Source of the DNA: Variovorax paradoxus
Lineage (GTDB): Bacteria > Pseudomonadota > Gammaproteobacteria > Burkholderiales > Burkholderiaceae_C
Reading direction: 5' to 3'
Assembly: GCF_000834655.1 (NCBI RefSeq)
Contig: NZ_JXQQ01000044.1
Coordinates: 78,933 to 142,932 of the forward strand
DNA length: 64,000 nucleotides
Notes under the pieces: generated by a model
Databases searched by the model: none
Told to the model about the DNA's origin: nothing
What the model saw: the letters and a program-made list of their open reading frames with translations, nothing else
Position numbers and translations under genes: made by a program
Part shown: piece by piece, positions 8,767 through 16,519 of the stretch
Position numbering within the stretch: the stretch's first letter is position 1
Layout of the letters: the number at the start of each line of letters is the position of its first letter

Positions 8767-9408
8767 ATGCTCAATATCTGGGGCCGCATCAGCTCGATCA
8801 ACGTCCGCAAGGTGGTGTGGTGCGCGCAGGAACTCGGGCTCGATTTCCAGCGCACCGAGGCCGGCGGCAAGTTCGGCGTGGTGCAGACGCCCGAATACCT
8901 CGCGCTCAATCCGAATGCGATGGTGCCGACCATCGACGACGGCGAAGGCGCCGAGCGCGTGACGCTCTGGGAGTCGAACGTGATCGTGCGCTACCTCTGC
9001 GCGAAGCATTCGCACGGCACCTTCTATCCGAGCGAGCTGCCCGCGCGCTTCGACGCCGAGCGCTGGATGGACTGGCAGCAGACCACGCTCAACCGCGCGA
9101 GCCGCGACGCGTTCGTGCAGTGGGTCCGCACGCCGCCCGCCGAGCGCCAGCCCGCGCTCATCGACGCCTCGGTGCGCGAGAGCGAAGCCCTCTTCGCCAT
9201 GCTCGATGCGCACCTTGCCCAGCGCGCCTACATGGGCGGCGACCGCTTCACGATGGCCGACATCCCCGTCGGCTGCGAAGCGCACCGCTGGTTCGGTCTG
9301 CCCGCCACCGAATACCGGCGGCCGAGCTGGCCGAACGTGGAACGCTGGTACGCCGACCTCCTCTCCCGCCCGGGCGCCCGCGGCGTGCTCGACCTGGGAC
9401 TGGAATGA
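8767..9408 (+). CDS. Glutathione S-transferase
   Basis: The 213-residue cytosolic GST has the thioredoxin-like N-terminal domain (residues 1-85, with GRISSINVRKVVW at the active-site helix and the ESNVIVRYL glutathione-contact region near 72) and an all-helical C-terminal domain (90-210). A serine-type active site near Ser10/Ser11 looks more likely than a tyrosine one. The start ATG at 8767 lies 5 nt after the preceding stop. Its neighbours (LysE, PhzF-like, VOC) suggest conjugation or isomerisation of a small molecule in the same operon, but no substrate can be named. Confidence 0.87.
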   Translation: MLNIWGRISSINVRKVVWCAQELGLDFQRTEAGGKFGVVQTPEYLALNPNAMVPTIDDGEGAERVTLWESNVIVRYLCAKHSHGTFYPSELPARFDAERWMDWQQTTLNRASRDAFVQWVRTPPAERQPALIDASVRESEALFAMLDAHLAQRAYMGGDRFTMADIPVGCEAHRWFGLPATEYRRPSWPNVERWYADLLSRPGARGVLDLGLE

Positions 9409-9412
9409 CCCC

Positions 9413-9500
9413 CAGTCTTCGCGCACTTCGTGTCGCTTCGCCAACCCCCTCGCAGGGGGCGACACCAGTGGCCCGGCGGAGCCGGTTCCACGGTGTCTCC
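9413..9500. repeat. Structured intergenic repeat with alternative hairpins
   Basis: The gap 9409-9540 carries nested inverted repeats. GTGTCG (9430-9435) pairs with CGACAC (9460-9465) around CCCCCT/AGGGGG (9445-9450 with 9454-9459). CCGGC/GCCGG (9473-9477 with 9481-9485) sits inside GACACC/GGTGTC (9461-9466 with 9492-9497). The two outer stems share 9461-9465 and are mutually exclusive. No T-run follows, so it is not a classic terminator. It looks like a dispersed REP-type element; only one copy lies in this window. Confidence 0.55.
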
Positions 9501-9540
9501 TTGACTGACATTGCCCTCTGACCTGAACCGTTTGAATCCG

Positions 9541-10464
9541 ATGAAATCCCGCCCCTTCAAGCAAGTCGACGTCTTCACCGCCACCGCCTACTTCGGCAAT
9601 CCGCTGGCCGTGGTGATCGATGGCCAGGACCTGGACGACGCCGCCATGCAGCGTTTCGCGCAGTGGACCAACCTGTCCGAGACCACCTTCCTCCTGCCGC
9701 CGACCGAACCGACGGCCGACTACCGCGTGCGCATCTTCACGCCCGGCGGCGAGCTGCCCTTTGCCGGGCATCCGACCATCGGCACCTGCCATGCATGGCT
9801 CGAGGCGGGCGGCAAGCCCAAGGTCGCGGGCCGCGTGGTGCAGCAATGCGGCGCCGGCCTCGTTCCGCTGCGGCGCGACGGCGATCGCCTGGCTTTCGCC
9901 GCGCCACCGCTCAAGCGCAGCGCCCCGAGTCCCGCGCTGCTGGCCAAGGTGGCCGGCGCGCTGGGCCTGAAGGCGCAGCAGGTGGTCGCGGCGCAGGTGC
10001 TGGACAACGGCCCGGTCTGGTTCGGTATCTTGCTCAACGATGCCGACGCCGTTCTGGCGCTGCAGCCCGACCACCGCGCGCTGAAGGAACTGGGCGTGAA
10101 GGCCGGCGTGGCGGGCGTGCCCGCGGCGCACGACACCTCGCTGCTCATCGGCCGCTCCAACCGCGAGGCGCGCGCTTTCGGCAACCGGCCCGCCACGCCG
10201 AACGAAGACGGCGCGAAGATCGACCTGGAAGTGCGCGCCTTCGCCGAGCCGATCGGCGTGCAGGAAGACCCGGTCACCGGCAGCCTGAACGCGAGCCTGG
10301 CCGAATGGCTGATCGCCGACGGCCACATGCCAGAGCGCTACCTGGCCGCGCAAGGCCAGTGCCTGGGCCGCGCGGGCCGCGTGTACATCGAGCGCGACGG
10401 CGAAGGAAAGATCTGGGTCGGCGGCGATGCCGTGACCTGCGTGGACGGCAACGTCACGCTCTGA
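9541..10464 (+). CDS. PhzF-family isomerase/epimerase
   Basis: This 307-residue protein has the diaminopimelate-epimerase-like fold of the PhzF family, which includes the phenazine-pathway isomerase and many proteins of unknown substrate. The conserved N-terminal block is present, with the catalytic glutamate at Glu47 (NLSETTF) and the GGELPFAGHPT motif at about 69-79. A second motif, EDPVTGSLN, lies in the C-terminal half. No phenazine genes accompany it, so phenazine synthesis is not implied. It follows the structured repeat and starts a run with the VOC protein and third LysE gene. Confidence 0.85.
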   Translation: MKSRPFKQVDVFTATAYFGNPLAVVIDGQDLDDAAMQRFAQWTNLSETTFLLPPTEPTADYRVRIFTPGGELPFAGHPTIGTCHAWLEAGGKPKVAGRVVQQCGAGLVPLRRDGDRLAFAAPPLKRSAPSPALLAKVAGALGLKAQQVVAAQVLDNGPVWFGILLNDADAVLALQPDHRALKELGVKAGVAGVPAAHDTSLLIGRSNREARAFGNRPATPNEDGAKIDLEVRAFAEPIGVQEDPVTGSLNASLAEWLIADGHMPERYLAAQGQCLGRAGRVYIERDGEGKIWVGGDAVTCVDGNVTL

Positions 10465-10477
10465 AACAGGAACTGCC

Positions 10478-11170
10478 ATGCACGCTGAAGTCGACCACCT
10501 GGTGATCGCCGCCACTTCGCTGGACGAGGGCGTGGCGTGGTGCGAAGCAACGCTGGGCGTCACGCCCGGCCCCGGCGGCACACATCCGCTCATGGGCACG
10601 CACAACCGCCTGCTGAACGTGGCGGGCGATGCGTTTCCGCGTGCCTACGCGGAGATCATCGCGATCGAGCCCGGCAAGCAGCCCTCGCGCTCCGGCACGC
10701 GCCGCTGGTTCGACCTGGACGACGCCGCGCTGCAGGCCGGCCTCGCGCAGCACGGGCCGCACCTGATCCACTTCGTCGCGCGCGTGCCCGATGCCGTCGC
10801 CGCAACGCGCGCGCTGGCCCACGAGGAGCACGCGCACATCGACCGGGGCCAGTTGCTCGAAGCCTCGCGCGACACGCCGGCCGGGCGGCTCGAATGGCAG
10901 ATCACGGTGCGCGACGACGGCCAGCGGCTCTTCTACGGCGCGCTGCCGACGCTGATCCAGTGGGGGCCGGTGCACCCGACCGACGCCATGCCTGCATCGG
11001 GCCTCGTGCTGCGTTCGCTGCGCGCCGCACACCCGCGCGCACCGGCCCTGTCGGGCGCGCTCTCGGCCATCGGCATGGGCGCGCTGAAGGTGGACGCCGG
11101 TCCGCCCAACCTCGTCGCGGTGTTCGACACGCCGCGCGGCCCCGTCACCCTCGAATCCAAGGGACTCTGA
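10478..11170 (+). CDS. Glyoxalase/VOC-like domain protein
   Basis: The 230-residue protein matches the glyoxalase-like (Glyoxalase_3) branch of the vicinal-oxygen-chelate superfamily. It starts with the beta-alpha-beta element HAEVDHLVIAATSLDEGV, in which His7 could be a metal ligand, and has a second half-module ending near residue 228. The enzymatic reaction is unknown. It sits 13 nt after the PhzF-like gene and 2 nt before the third LysE gene, so the three are almost certainly co-transcribed. Confidence 0.78.
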   Translation: MHAEVDHLVIAATSLDEGVAWCEATLGVTPGPGGTHPLMGTHNRLLNVAGDAFPRAYAEIIAIEPGKQPSRSGTRRWFDLDDAALQAGLAQHGPHLIHFVARVPDAVAATRALAHEEHAHIDRGQLLEASRDTPAGRLEWQITVRDDGQRLFYGALPTLIQWGPVHPTDAMPASGLVLRSLRAAHPRAPALSGALSAIGMGALKVDAGPPNLVAVFDTPRGPVTLESKGL

Positions 11171-11172
11171 GC

Positions 11173-11805
11173 ATGCTGACCCTCACCGAAATCGCCTGGT
11201 TCGCCCTCGCCTCGCTGCTGCTGGCGCTCACGCCGGGGCCGAACATGATCTATTGCGTCTCGCGCACGCTGATCCAGGGCCGCCGCGCGGGAATGATCTC
11301 GCTGGGCGGCGTGCTGATGGCTTTTCTGGTGCACCTGTTCGCCGCGGCGCTCGGGCTCACCGCGCTGCTGCTGGCGGTGCCGCTCGCGTTCGATGCGATC
11401 CGCATCGCGGGCGCCGCCTACCTGCTGTGGCTCGCATGGCAGGCGGTGCGACCCGGCGGCAATGCGCCCTTCGAGGCGCGGGCGCTGCCGGCCGATCCGC
11501 CGGGCAAGCTGTTCCGCATGGGCTTTCTCACGAACCTGCTGAACCCGAAGGTGGCGATGTTCTACCTGTCGTTCTTTCCGCAGTTCATCCACCCCGAGCG
11601 CGGCTCGGTGCTGCTGCAGAGCATGCAGCTGGGCATGGCGCAGATGGCGTCGAGCGCGGCGGTCAACACGGCGGTGATCTTCGGCGCCGCGAGCATCACC
11701 GCGGTGCTGTCGCAAAGCGCCGGCTGGCTGCGCGCGCAGCGCTACGTGATGGGCAGCGTGCTGGCCGCGCTGGCGGTGCGGGTCGCCCTCACCGAACGCA
11801 AGTAA
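11173..11805 (+). CDS. LysE-family amino acid exporter (copy 3)
   Basis: A 210-residue LysE/RhtB-type exporter with six predicted helices and the motif LTPGPNMI near residue 21. It is the third member of this family within 7 kb. The ATG at 11173 follows the VOC stop by 2 nt (TGAGCATG), indicating translational coupling. The gene precedes the threonine-dehydratase-like gene, which makes a hydroxy- or branched amino acid a reasonable guess for substrate. Confidence 0.87.
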   Translation: MLTLTEIAWFALASLLLALTPGPNMIYCVSRTLIQGRRAGMISLGGVLMAFLVHLFAAALGLTALLLAVPLAFDAIRIAGAAYLLWLAWQAVRPGGNAPFEARALPADPPGKLFRMGFLTNLLNPKVAMFYLSFFPQFIHPERGSVLLQSMQLGMAQMASSAAVNTAVIFGAASITAVLSQSAGWLRAQRYVMGSVLAALAVRVALTERK

Positions 11806-11825
11806 GCAATAAAAAAAGGACGCCA

Positions 11826-12797
11826 GTGAAATTCACCCGCCAGGAGATCGAAGCCGCGCAGCGCACCGTGCATGCGGCGATGCCGCCGACCCCGCAATAC
11901 AGCTGGCCGCTGCTGTCGCAGCGCCTGGGCGCAACCCTCTGGGCCAAGCACGAGAACCACACGCCGGTCGGCGCCTTCAAGATCCGCGGCGGCCTCACCT
12001 ACTTCGAGACGCTCGCGCGCGAGCACCCCGAAGTGCGCCATGTGATCAGCGCCACGCGCGGCAACCACGGCCAGTCGCTCGGCTTCGCGGCGCGGCGGCA
12101 TGGGCTGGACGCGACCATCGTCGTGCCGCACGGCAACTCGCAGGAAAAGAACGCCGCGATGCGCGCGCTCGGCGTCACGCTGGTGGAGCATGGCGACGAT
12201 TTCCAGGCGGCGTCGGAGCACGCGGCCCTGCTGGCCGAGCGCGACGCGCTGCATCGCGTGCCCTCGTTCCATCGCGAACTCGTGCGCGGTGTATCGACCG
12301 CGTATGTCGAGTTCTTCAGCGCATTCGAGGACGCGCCGCCCGACGTGCTGTTCGTGCCCATCGGCCTGGGCTCCGGATTCGCCGGCGCGGCCGTGGCGCG
12401 CGCGCATTGCGGCGTGGCCACAAAAATCATCGGCGTGGTGTCGGCGCATGCCACGGCGTACCGCGACTCCTTCCGCGCGGGCAAGCCCGTCGAGTCGCCG
12501 GTCAGCACGCGGCTGGCCGACGGCATGGCCTGCCGCGTGCCGGTGCCCGAATCGGTCGAGGTGGTGCTGCGCGAAGCCGACGACGTGATCGCCGTCACCG
12601 ACGACGAGGTGGCCGAGGCGATGCGCATCCTCTTTTCCGACACGCACAACGTGGCCGAGGGCGCGGGCGCCGCGGCGCTCGCGGGCGCGCTTCAGCAGCA
12701 GGAGCGCTGGCGCGGCAAGACGGTGGGCATCAGCGTGAGCGGCGGCAATGTCGATTCCGACATGTTCGCCGGGGTGCTTTCGCGCACTTCTCCCTGA
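11826..12797 (+). CDS. Threonine/serine dehydratase-like PLP enzyme
   Basis: This 323-residue fold-type II PLP enzyme resembles catabolic threonine dehydratase and serine racemase. Lys52 in GAFKIRGG binds PLP, GNHGQS (79-84) is the substrate loop, and GLGSG (about 180-184) is the phosphate-binding glycine loop. SGGN near residue 305 positions the pyridine nitrogen. There is no C-terminal ACT domain, so it is not the feedback-inhibited biosynthetic IlvA. The start is GTG, supported by an AAGGA box 7 nt upstream. It ends the same-strand block and converges on the creatininase gene with only 7 nt between stops. Confidence 0.87.
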   Translation: MKFTRQEIEAAQRTVHAAMPPTPQYSWPLLSQRLGATLWAKHENHTPVGAFKIRGGLTYFETLAREHPEVRHVISATRGNHGQSLGFAARRHGLDATIVVPHGNSQEKNAAMRALGVTLVEHGDDFQAASEHAALLAERDALHRVPSFHRELVRGVSTAYVEFFSAFEDAPPDVLFVPIGLGSGFAGAAVARAHCGVATKIIGVVSAHATAYRDSFRAGKPVESPVSTRLADGMACRVPVPESVEVVLREADDVIAVTDDEVAEAMRILFSDTHNVAEGAGAAALAGALQQQERWRGKTVGISVSGGNVDSDMFAGVLSRTSP

Positions 12798-12804
12798 AGG
12801 CTGG

Positions 12805-13641
12805 TCAGGGCAGCGGCTGGGTGTTGGCCGTCGCCAGCGGCAGGCGCGACACCTCCGCCAGCAGCAACGCGAGTTGCTGCGCGGCCGCATCGACCACCGC
12901 CTGCCCCTTCGCCGCCGTCGCCGCGGCCGCATTGCCGGCTGCGCCCTGCGCGTTGTAGTCCTCCATGGCCCAGCCGAGCTTGGCGCTCTTGCCGTTGCCC
13001 AGGATCGCGTAGTCGGCGGCGCGCTGCTCGGAGGTCGAGCGGAAATCCTTCGCCTCGCCCATGCGCACGAGCTGCGGCGTGAGCGCCAGCATCATCGAGG
13101 TCTCGACCTCGCCCGCGTGCACGCCGAAGCGGTGCTCCTTCGCACCGAACTGCGCGTTCGCCTCGCCCAGCGGCAGGTTGAACCAGCTCACGCTGTAGAC
13201 GATGAGGCCGTGGGCCGCGCGCAGCTCGCGCGCCACGATGTCCATCGCCCCCACATGGCCGCCGTGCGCATTGAAGAGCACCAGCTTCTTCACGCCGGCG
13301 CGCGCCACGCCCGCGCCGATTTCGTTCCACATGCGGATCAGGGTCTCGGCCGAGAGCGTGAGCGTGCCGGCAAAGCGTGCGTGCTCGGGGCTGAGGCCGA
13401 TCTGCTGGGTCGGAAGGAACAGCACCGGCAGATCCGCCGCCAGCAGCGACAGCGATGCGCTCACGATGCCGTCGGCCAGCACCGTGTCCACGCCCAGCGG
13501 CAGGTGCGGGCCGTGCTGCTCGGTCGCGCCCAGCGGCAGCACCGCGACGGTGGCAGCTGCGTCGAGCGAGGCGAAATCGCGCGTGGTGAGCTGGGACCAG
13601 AACCGGGGAAGGGGTAGCGACGGGGACGATGGGGCGTTCAT
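12805..13641 (-). CDS. Creatininase-family amidohydrolase
   Basis: The 278-residue protein belongs to the creatininase/MftE/formamide-hydrolase family of metal-dependent cyclic-amide hydrolases. Metal-binding residues are visible in EQHGPHLPLGVD (Glu41, His43, Asp52), in NAHGGH (124-129) and in HAGEVET (His175, Glu178). The substrate could be creatinine or another cyclic amide; no creatinase or sarcosine oxidase lies nearby, so creatinine use is not supported by context. It is divergent from the pga operon across an AT-rich gap. Confidence 0.82.
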   Translation of the reverse strand: MNAPSSPSLPLPRFWSQLTTRDFASLDAAATVAVLPLGATEQHGPHLPLGVDTVLADGIVSASLSLLAADLPVLFLPTQQIGLSPEHARFAGTLTLSAETLIRMWNEIGAGVARAGVKKLVLFNAHGGHVGAMDIVARELRAAHGLIVYSVSWFNLPLGEANAQFGAKEHRFGVHAGEVETSMMLALTPQLVRMGEAKDFRSTSEQRAADYAILGNGKSAKLGWAMEDYNAQGAAGNAAAATAAKGQAVVDAAAQQLALLLAEVSRLPLATANTQPLP

Positions 13642-13888
13642 TTCACGATCTTAGGCGGGCGCGTTGCCGTCCCCAAGTTGCACCTGCATACAACTTGCCT
13701 GAAGTCAATCGCGAAACTGCGATCCAGTTCACAGTCATTAGTTATGTTTTGTCAGTTTCTCCGATTTGTTAACAACATCCCCTAGAGTCATTTTTTAAGA
13801 ACTTTCAGCTACGTTTGCTAACAGGCTGCAAGTTCTCCGTTGTGACGGCACAAGAGGCTGCGCACCGGGTGATGTTCAAGGGAGCAGA
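13642..13888. promoter_or_regulatory. AT-rich leader of the pga operon
   Basis: This 247-nt gap is visibly AT-rich against a GC-rich background (the stretch 13730-13830 is full of T/A runs) and includes the palindrome TTGTTAACAA at 13766-13775. It separates the creatininase gene from pgaABCD and must hold the promoters of both. I could not identify convincing -35/-10 boxes. The AT-richness would suit silencing by an H-NS-like protein, which is inference. Confidence 0.5.
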
Positions 13889-16519
13889 GTGTCGATCCAC
13901 CAAAAAGATGGGGGCACGGTCACGGCTGGGCGCAAAACTGCGCTGGTCCGTTCGTTGTCGCTACACCTCGCAGCCGTTGCGCGGGGCTTGCCACCGATTC
14001 TTTGCGTACTGGCCCTGGGCATGTCCCAGGCACAGGCGCAATCCGTTGTCACGAATCAGCCCGCCGCCGAGCGCGGCACGTCGGCCTACGACCCGCAGCG
14101 CCACGACGCGCTGATCGCCGAGCGCCGCGCCGGCCGCCTCACGTCCGCGCAGGCGCTGCGGCAGCTGAAGGACTGGCTCGCCGCGGCCACGCTCGCAGAT
14201 GCCGCCCGCCAGCGGGTGGCCTCCGATGCGATCGCCGTTGCCGTTGACGACGGCCAGTTCGCCGAAGCCGTGGCGCTGGGCCGGCAGTTTCCGCCGGGCC
14301 AGTTGCGCGACTACGCCCTGGGTCCGCTGGCCGTGGCGGCACGACGTACCAAAGACCTCATATTGCAGGGCGAAACTGTCGCCGCGTGGCGCGCAAGGCA
14401 ACCTGCAGCGCGAGAACCGCGGATCCACGAGGCCTTCTGGCGTCTTGACAGCGGCGACATCCCCGCAGCACAGGCGCTGTACCGCGAACTCGCGCAACCC
14501 GCGCCGACCGAAACAGCCGACCGGCTCGCGCTCCTGGAGCTGCGCGGAGCCTTGGCACGGGCGGGCGGCGACACGCTGCAGGCGATGTCCGCCTACGCCG
14601 AAGCCAGCACGCTCGGGCCCGACCGGTCCGACCTGCGCCGGGAAACCGACTTCCTGCTGGCCGACAGCGGCGCCGAGTCGACCGCATTCGAAGACGCCGA
14701 GGCGGCCGAACGCGCGAAACCCGGTTCCTTTTCGGCCCTCGCGCTGTCCACGCTGCAACAGCGGGCGCTCGGGCAGCGGCTGCGCTGGGCGATCAAGGAG
14801 CGCGACGAACGGCTCGGGCCCTCGCGCGTGGTCGCGCTGGACCGCGTGCTGGTCGACCAGGAGACTGCGCTGAGCCGGCTCGACACAGCCGCCGCTGCCG
14901 CGCCGCCCGCCGATGCGCCGCAGTGGCACGCCGTGCGCGTTCGCCTCTTGTCCGACCGCCTGCTCGCGCTGGTCGAGCGCGGGCGTCCCGCCGAGGCCAT
15001 CGCGCTCTACGGCACGCTCCACGCCGCCGGCACGGAACTGCCGCCCTACGGCCTTTCAGCCGCCGCCCGCGCCTTCGCGCAGGAGCGCCGCTCGGTCGAT
15101 GCGGTGCCGCTGTACGAAGCCGCCATCGCCAAGGCCGGCCCCACATTGCAGATGCCCGCCGAGAGCCATTTCGGGCTGGTCTACGCCTACCAGGACACCG
15201 GCCGTTTCGAAGACGCCGAGGCCCTGCTCAAGCGCATCGAGGAAGCCACGCCCGCCTACCTGCGGCTCGCACCGGAAGCGCGCCGGCCCAACAGCCAGTA
15301 CACCGACGTGAACGGAATGCGCGGGCTGCTGGCGCTCTATGGCGACAACCCCGCGCTCGCCCAGCAGCGCTTTTCGACGCTGACCGGCGAAGCCCCGCTG
15401 AACCCCGGCTACGCCTACGGCGCGGGACTCACCGAACGGCTGCGCGAACACCCCGAGGCCGCCGTCGCGCGCTTCGAGGCGCAGGCGGCCGACGCCCCGT
15501 TCGACATCAGCGCGCGCGCCGGCCATGTCGAAGCGCTGATGGACGCGGGCGAATTCGCACAAGCCCGGCAGCGCGCCGAATCGCTCGAGGCCGATGCGGG
15601 CGACGACGCCGAGGTGCGCAACCTCGCGCGCAAGCGCCGCGCCATCACCGGCCCGCAACTGGAGGTCGAAGCAGGCGCATCGACCGGAGGCGGCGCCCTC
15701 GCGAACCGCGAATGGCGCGTCGACAGCCGGCTCAGCTCGGGTCTCATCGACGACCAGTGGCGCGTCTTCTACGACCAGTCGCTGGGCCGTGGCGACACGT
15801 CCATCGGCGATGCGAACCGCGCACGCGCGGGCCTGGGCCTGCGCTGGGAAAGCGGCCGCTGGCTGGCCGAAGGCGCGCTGCAGCGCAGCAACGGCGGGCC
15901 CTACCGCACCAGCGTGGCCGGCCGCGTGGACTACCGCGCGGGCGACGCCTGGCGCCTCTCGGCCACCTACGACGGCGACAGCAAGGAATTGCCCTGGAAG
16001 GCCAAGGCCACCGGCGTCGGCGCGCGCGAGGCCGGTGCGAGCGTCGGCTACGTGGTGAACGAATCGCGCCGCTTCGACCTCGGGTGGAAGCAAATGGACT
16101 TCAGCGACGGCAACCTGCGCCGCGGCCTGGACTTCACCTGGCAGGAGCGCTGGATCAGTACGCCGCGCTTCCAGCTGGAGACGCGGCTGGGCGTGGACGC
16201 GAGCCGCAGCCGCACGCAGGACGTGGCGTATTTCAGCCCGTCCAGCGACGCGAGCGCGCAGCTCGCGGTGCGCGCGCAATGGCTCAACTGGAAGAGCGAC
16301 GAGCGCCAGTTCTTCCAGGCGGTCGAAGTGAGCGGCGGCGGCTACCGGCAGGCGGGCTTCGGCACCGGCCCGCTCTGGAGCGTGCGCTACGAGCACCGCT
16401 GGAACCTCGGCCCGCGCATGACGCTGCGCTACGGCGTGAGCTTCTCCAGCCATCCCTACGACGGCGTGCGCGAACGACAGCGCGGCGTCTTCCTGAACCT
16501 TTCGATGCCCCTGCAGTGA
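13889..16519 (+). CDS. pgaA: PgaA: PNAG outer-membrane export porin
   Basis: PgaA exports poly-beta-1,6-N-acetylglucosamine through the outer membrane. The 876-residue product has a signal-like segment ending in AQAQ near residue 51, a long alpha-helical TPR region (about 70-600) and a C-terminal region rich in alternating amphipathic strands (about 610-876) that ends in a barrel-like strand. The length is close to E. coli PgaA (807) with an N-terminal extension. The start is GTG at 13889 with GGGAG about 5 nt upstream. It is the first gene of an overlapping pgaABCD operon. Confidence 0.88.
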   Translation: MSIHQKDGGTVTAGRKTALVRSLSLHLAAVARGLPPILCVLALGMSQAQAQSVVTNQPAAERGTSAYDPQRHDALIAERRAGRLTSAQALRQLKDWLAAATLADAARQRVASDAIAVAVDDGQFAEAVALGRQFPPGQLRDYALGPLAVAARRTKDLILQGETVAAWRARQPAAREPRIHEAFWRLDSGDIPAAQALYRELAQPAPTETADRLALLELRGALARAGGDTLQAMSAYAEASTLGPDRSDLRRETDFLLADSGAESTAFEDAEAAERAKPGSFSALALSTLQQRALGQRLRWAIKERDERLGPSRVVALDRVLVDQETALSRLDTAAAAAPPADAPQWHAVRVRLLSDRLLALVERGRPAEAIALYGTLHAAGTELPPYGLSAAARAFAQERRSVDAVPLYEAAIAKAGPTLQMPAESHFGLVYAYQDTGRFEDAEALLKRIEEATPAYLRLAPEARRPNSQYTDVNGMRGLLALYGDNPALAQQRFSTLTGEAPLNPGYAYGAGLTERLREHPEAAVARFEAQAADAPFDISARAGHVEALMDAGEFAQARQRAESLEADAGDDAEVRNLARKRRAITGPQLEVEAGASTGGGALANREWRVDSRLSSGLIDDQWRVFYDQSLGRGDTSIGDANRARAGLGLRWESGRWLAEGALQRSNGGPYRTSVAGRVDYRAGDAWRLSATYDGDSKELPWKAKATGVGAREAGASVGYVVNESRRFDLGWKQMDFSDGNLRRGLDFTWQERWISTPRFQLETRLGVDASRSRTQDVAYFSPSSDASAQLAVRAQWLNWKSDERQFFQAVEVSGGGYRQAGFGTGPLWSVRYEHRWNLGPRMTLRYGVSFSSHPYDGVRERQRGVFLNLSMPLQ

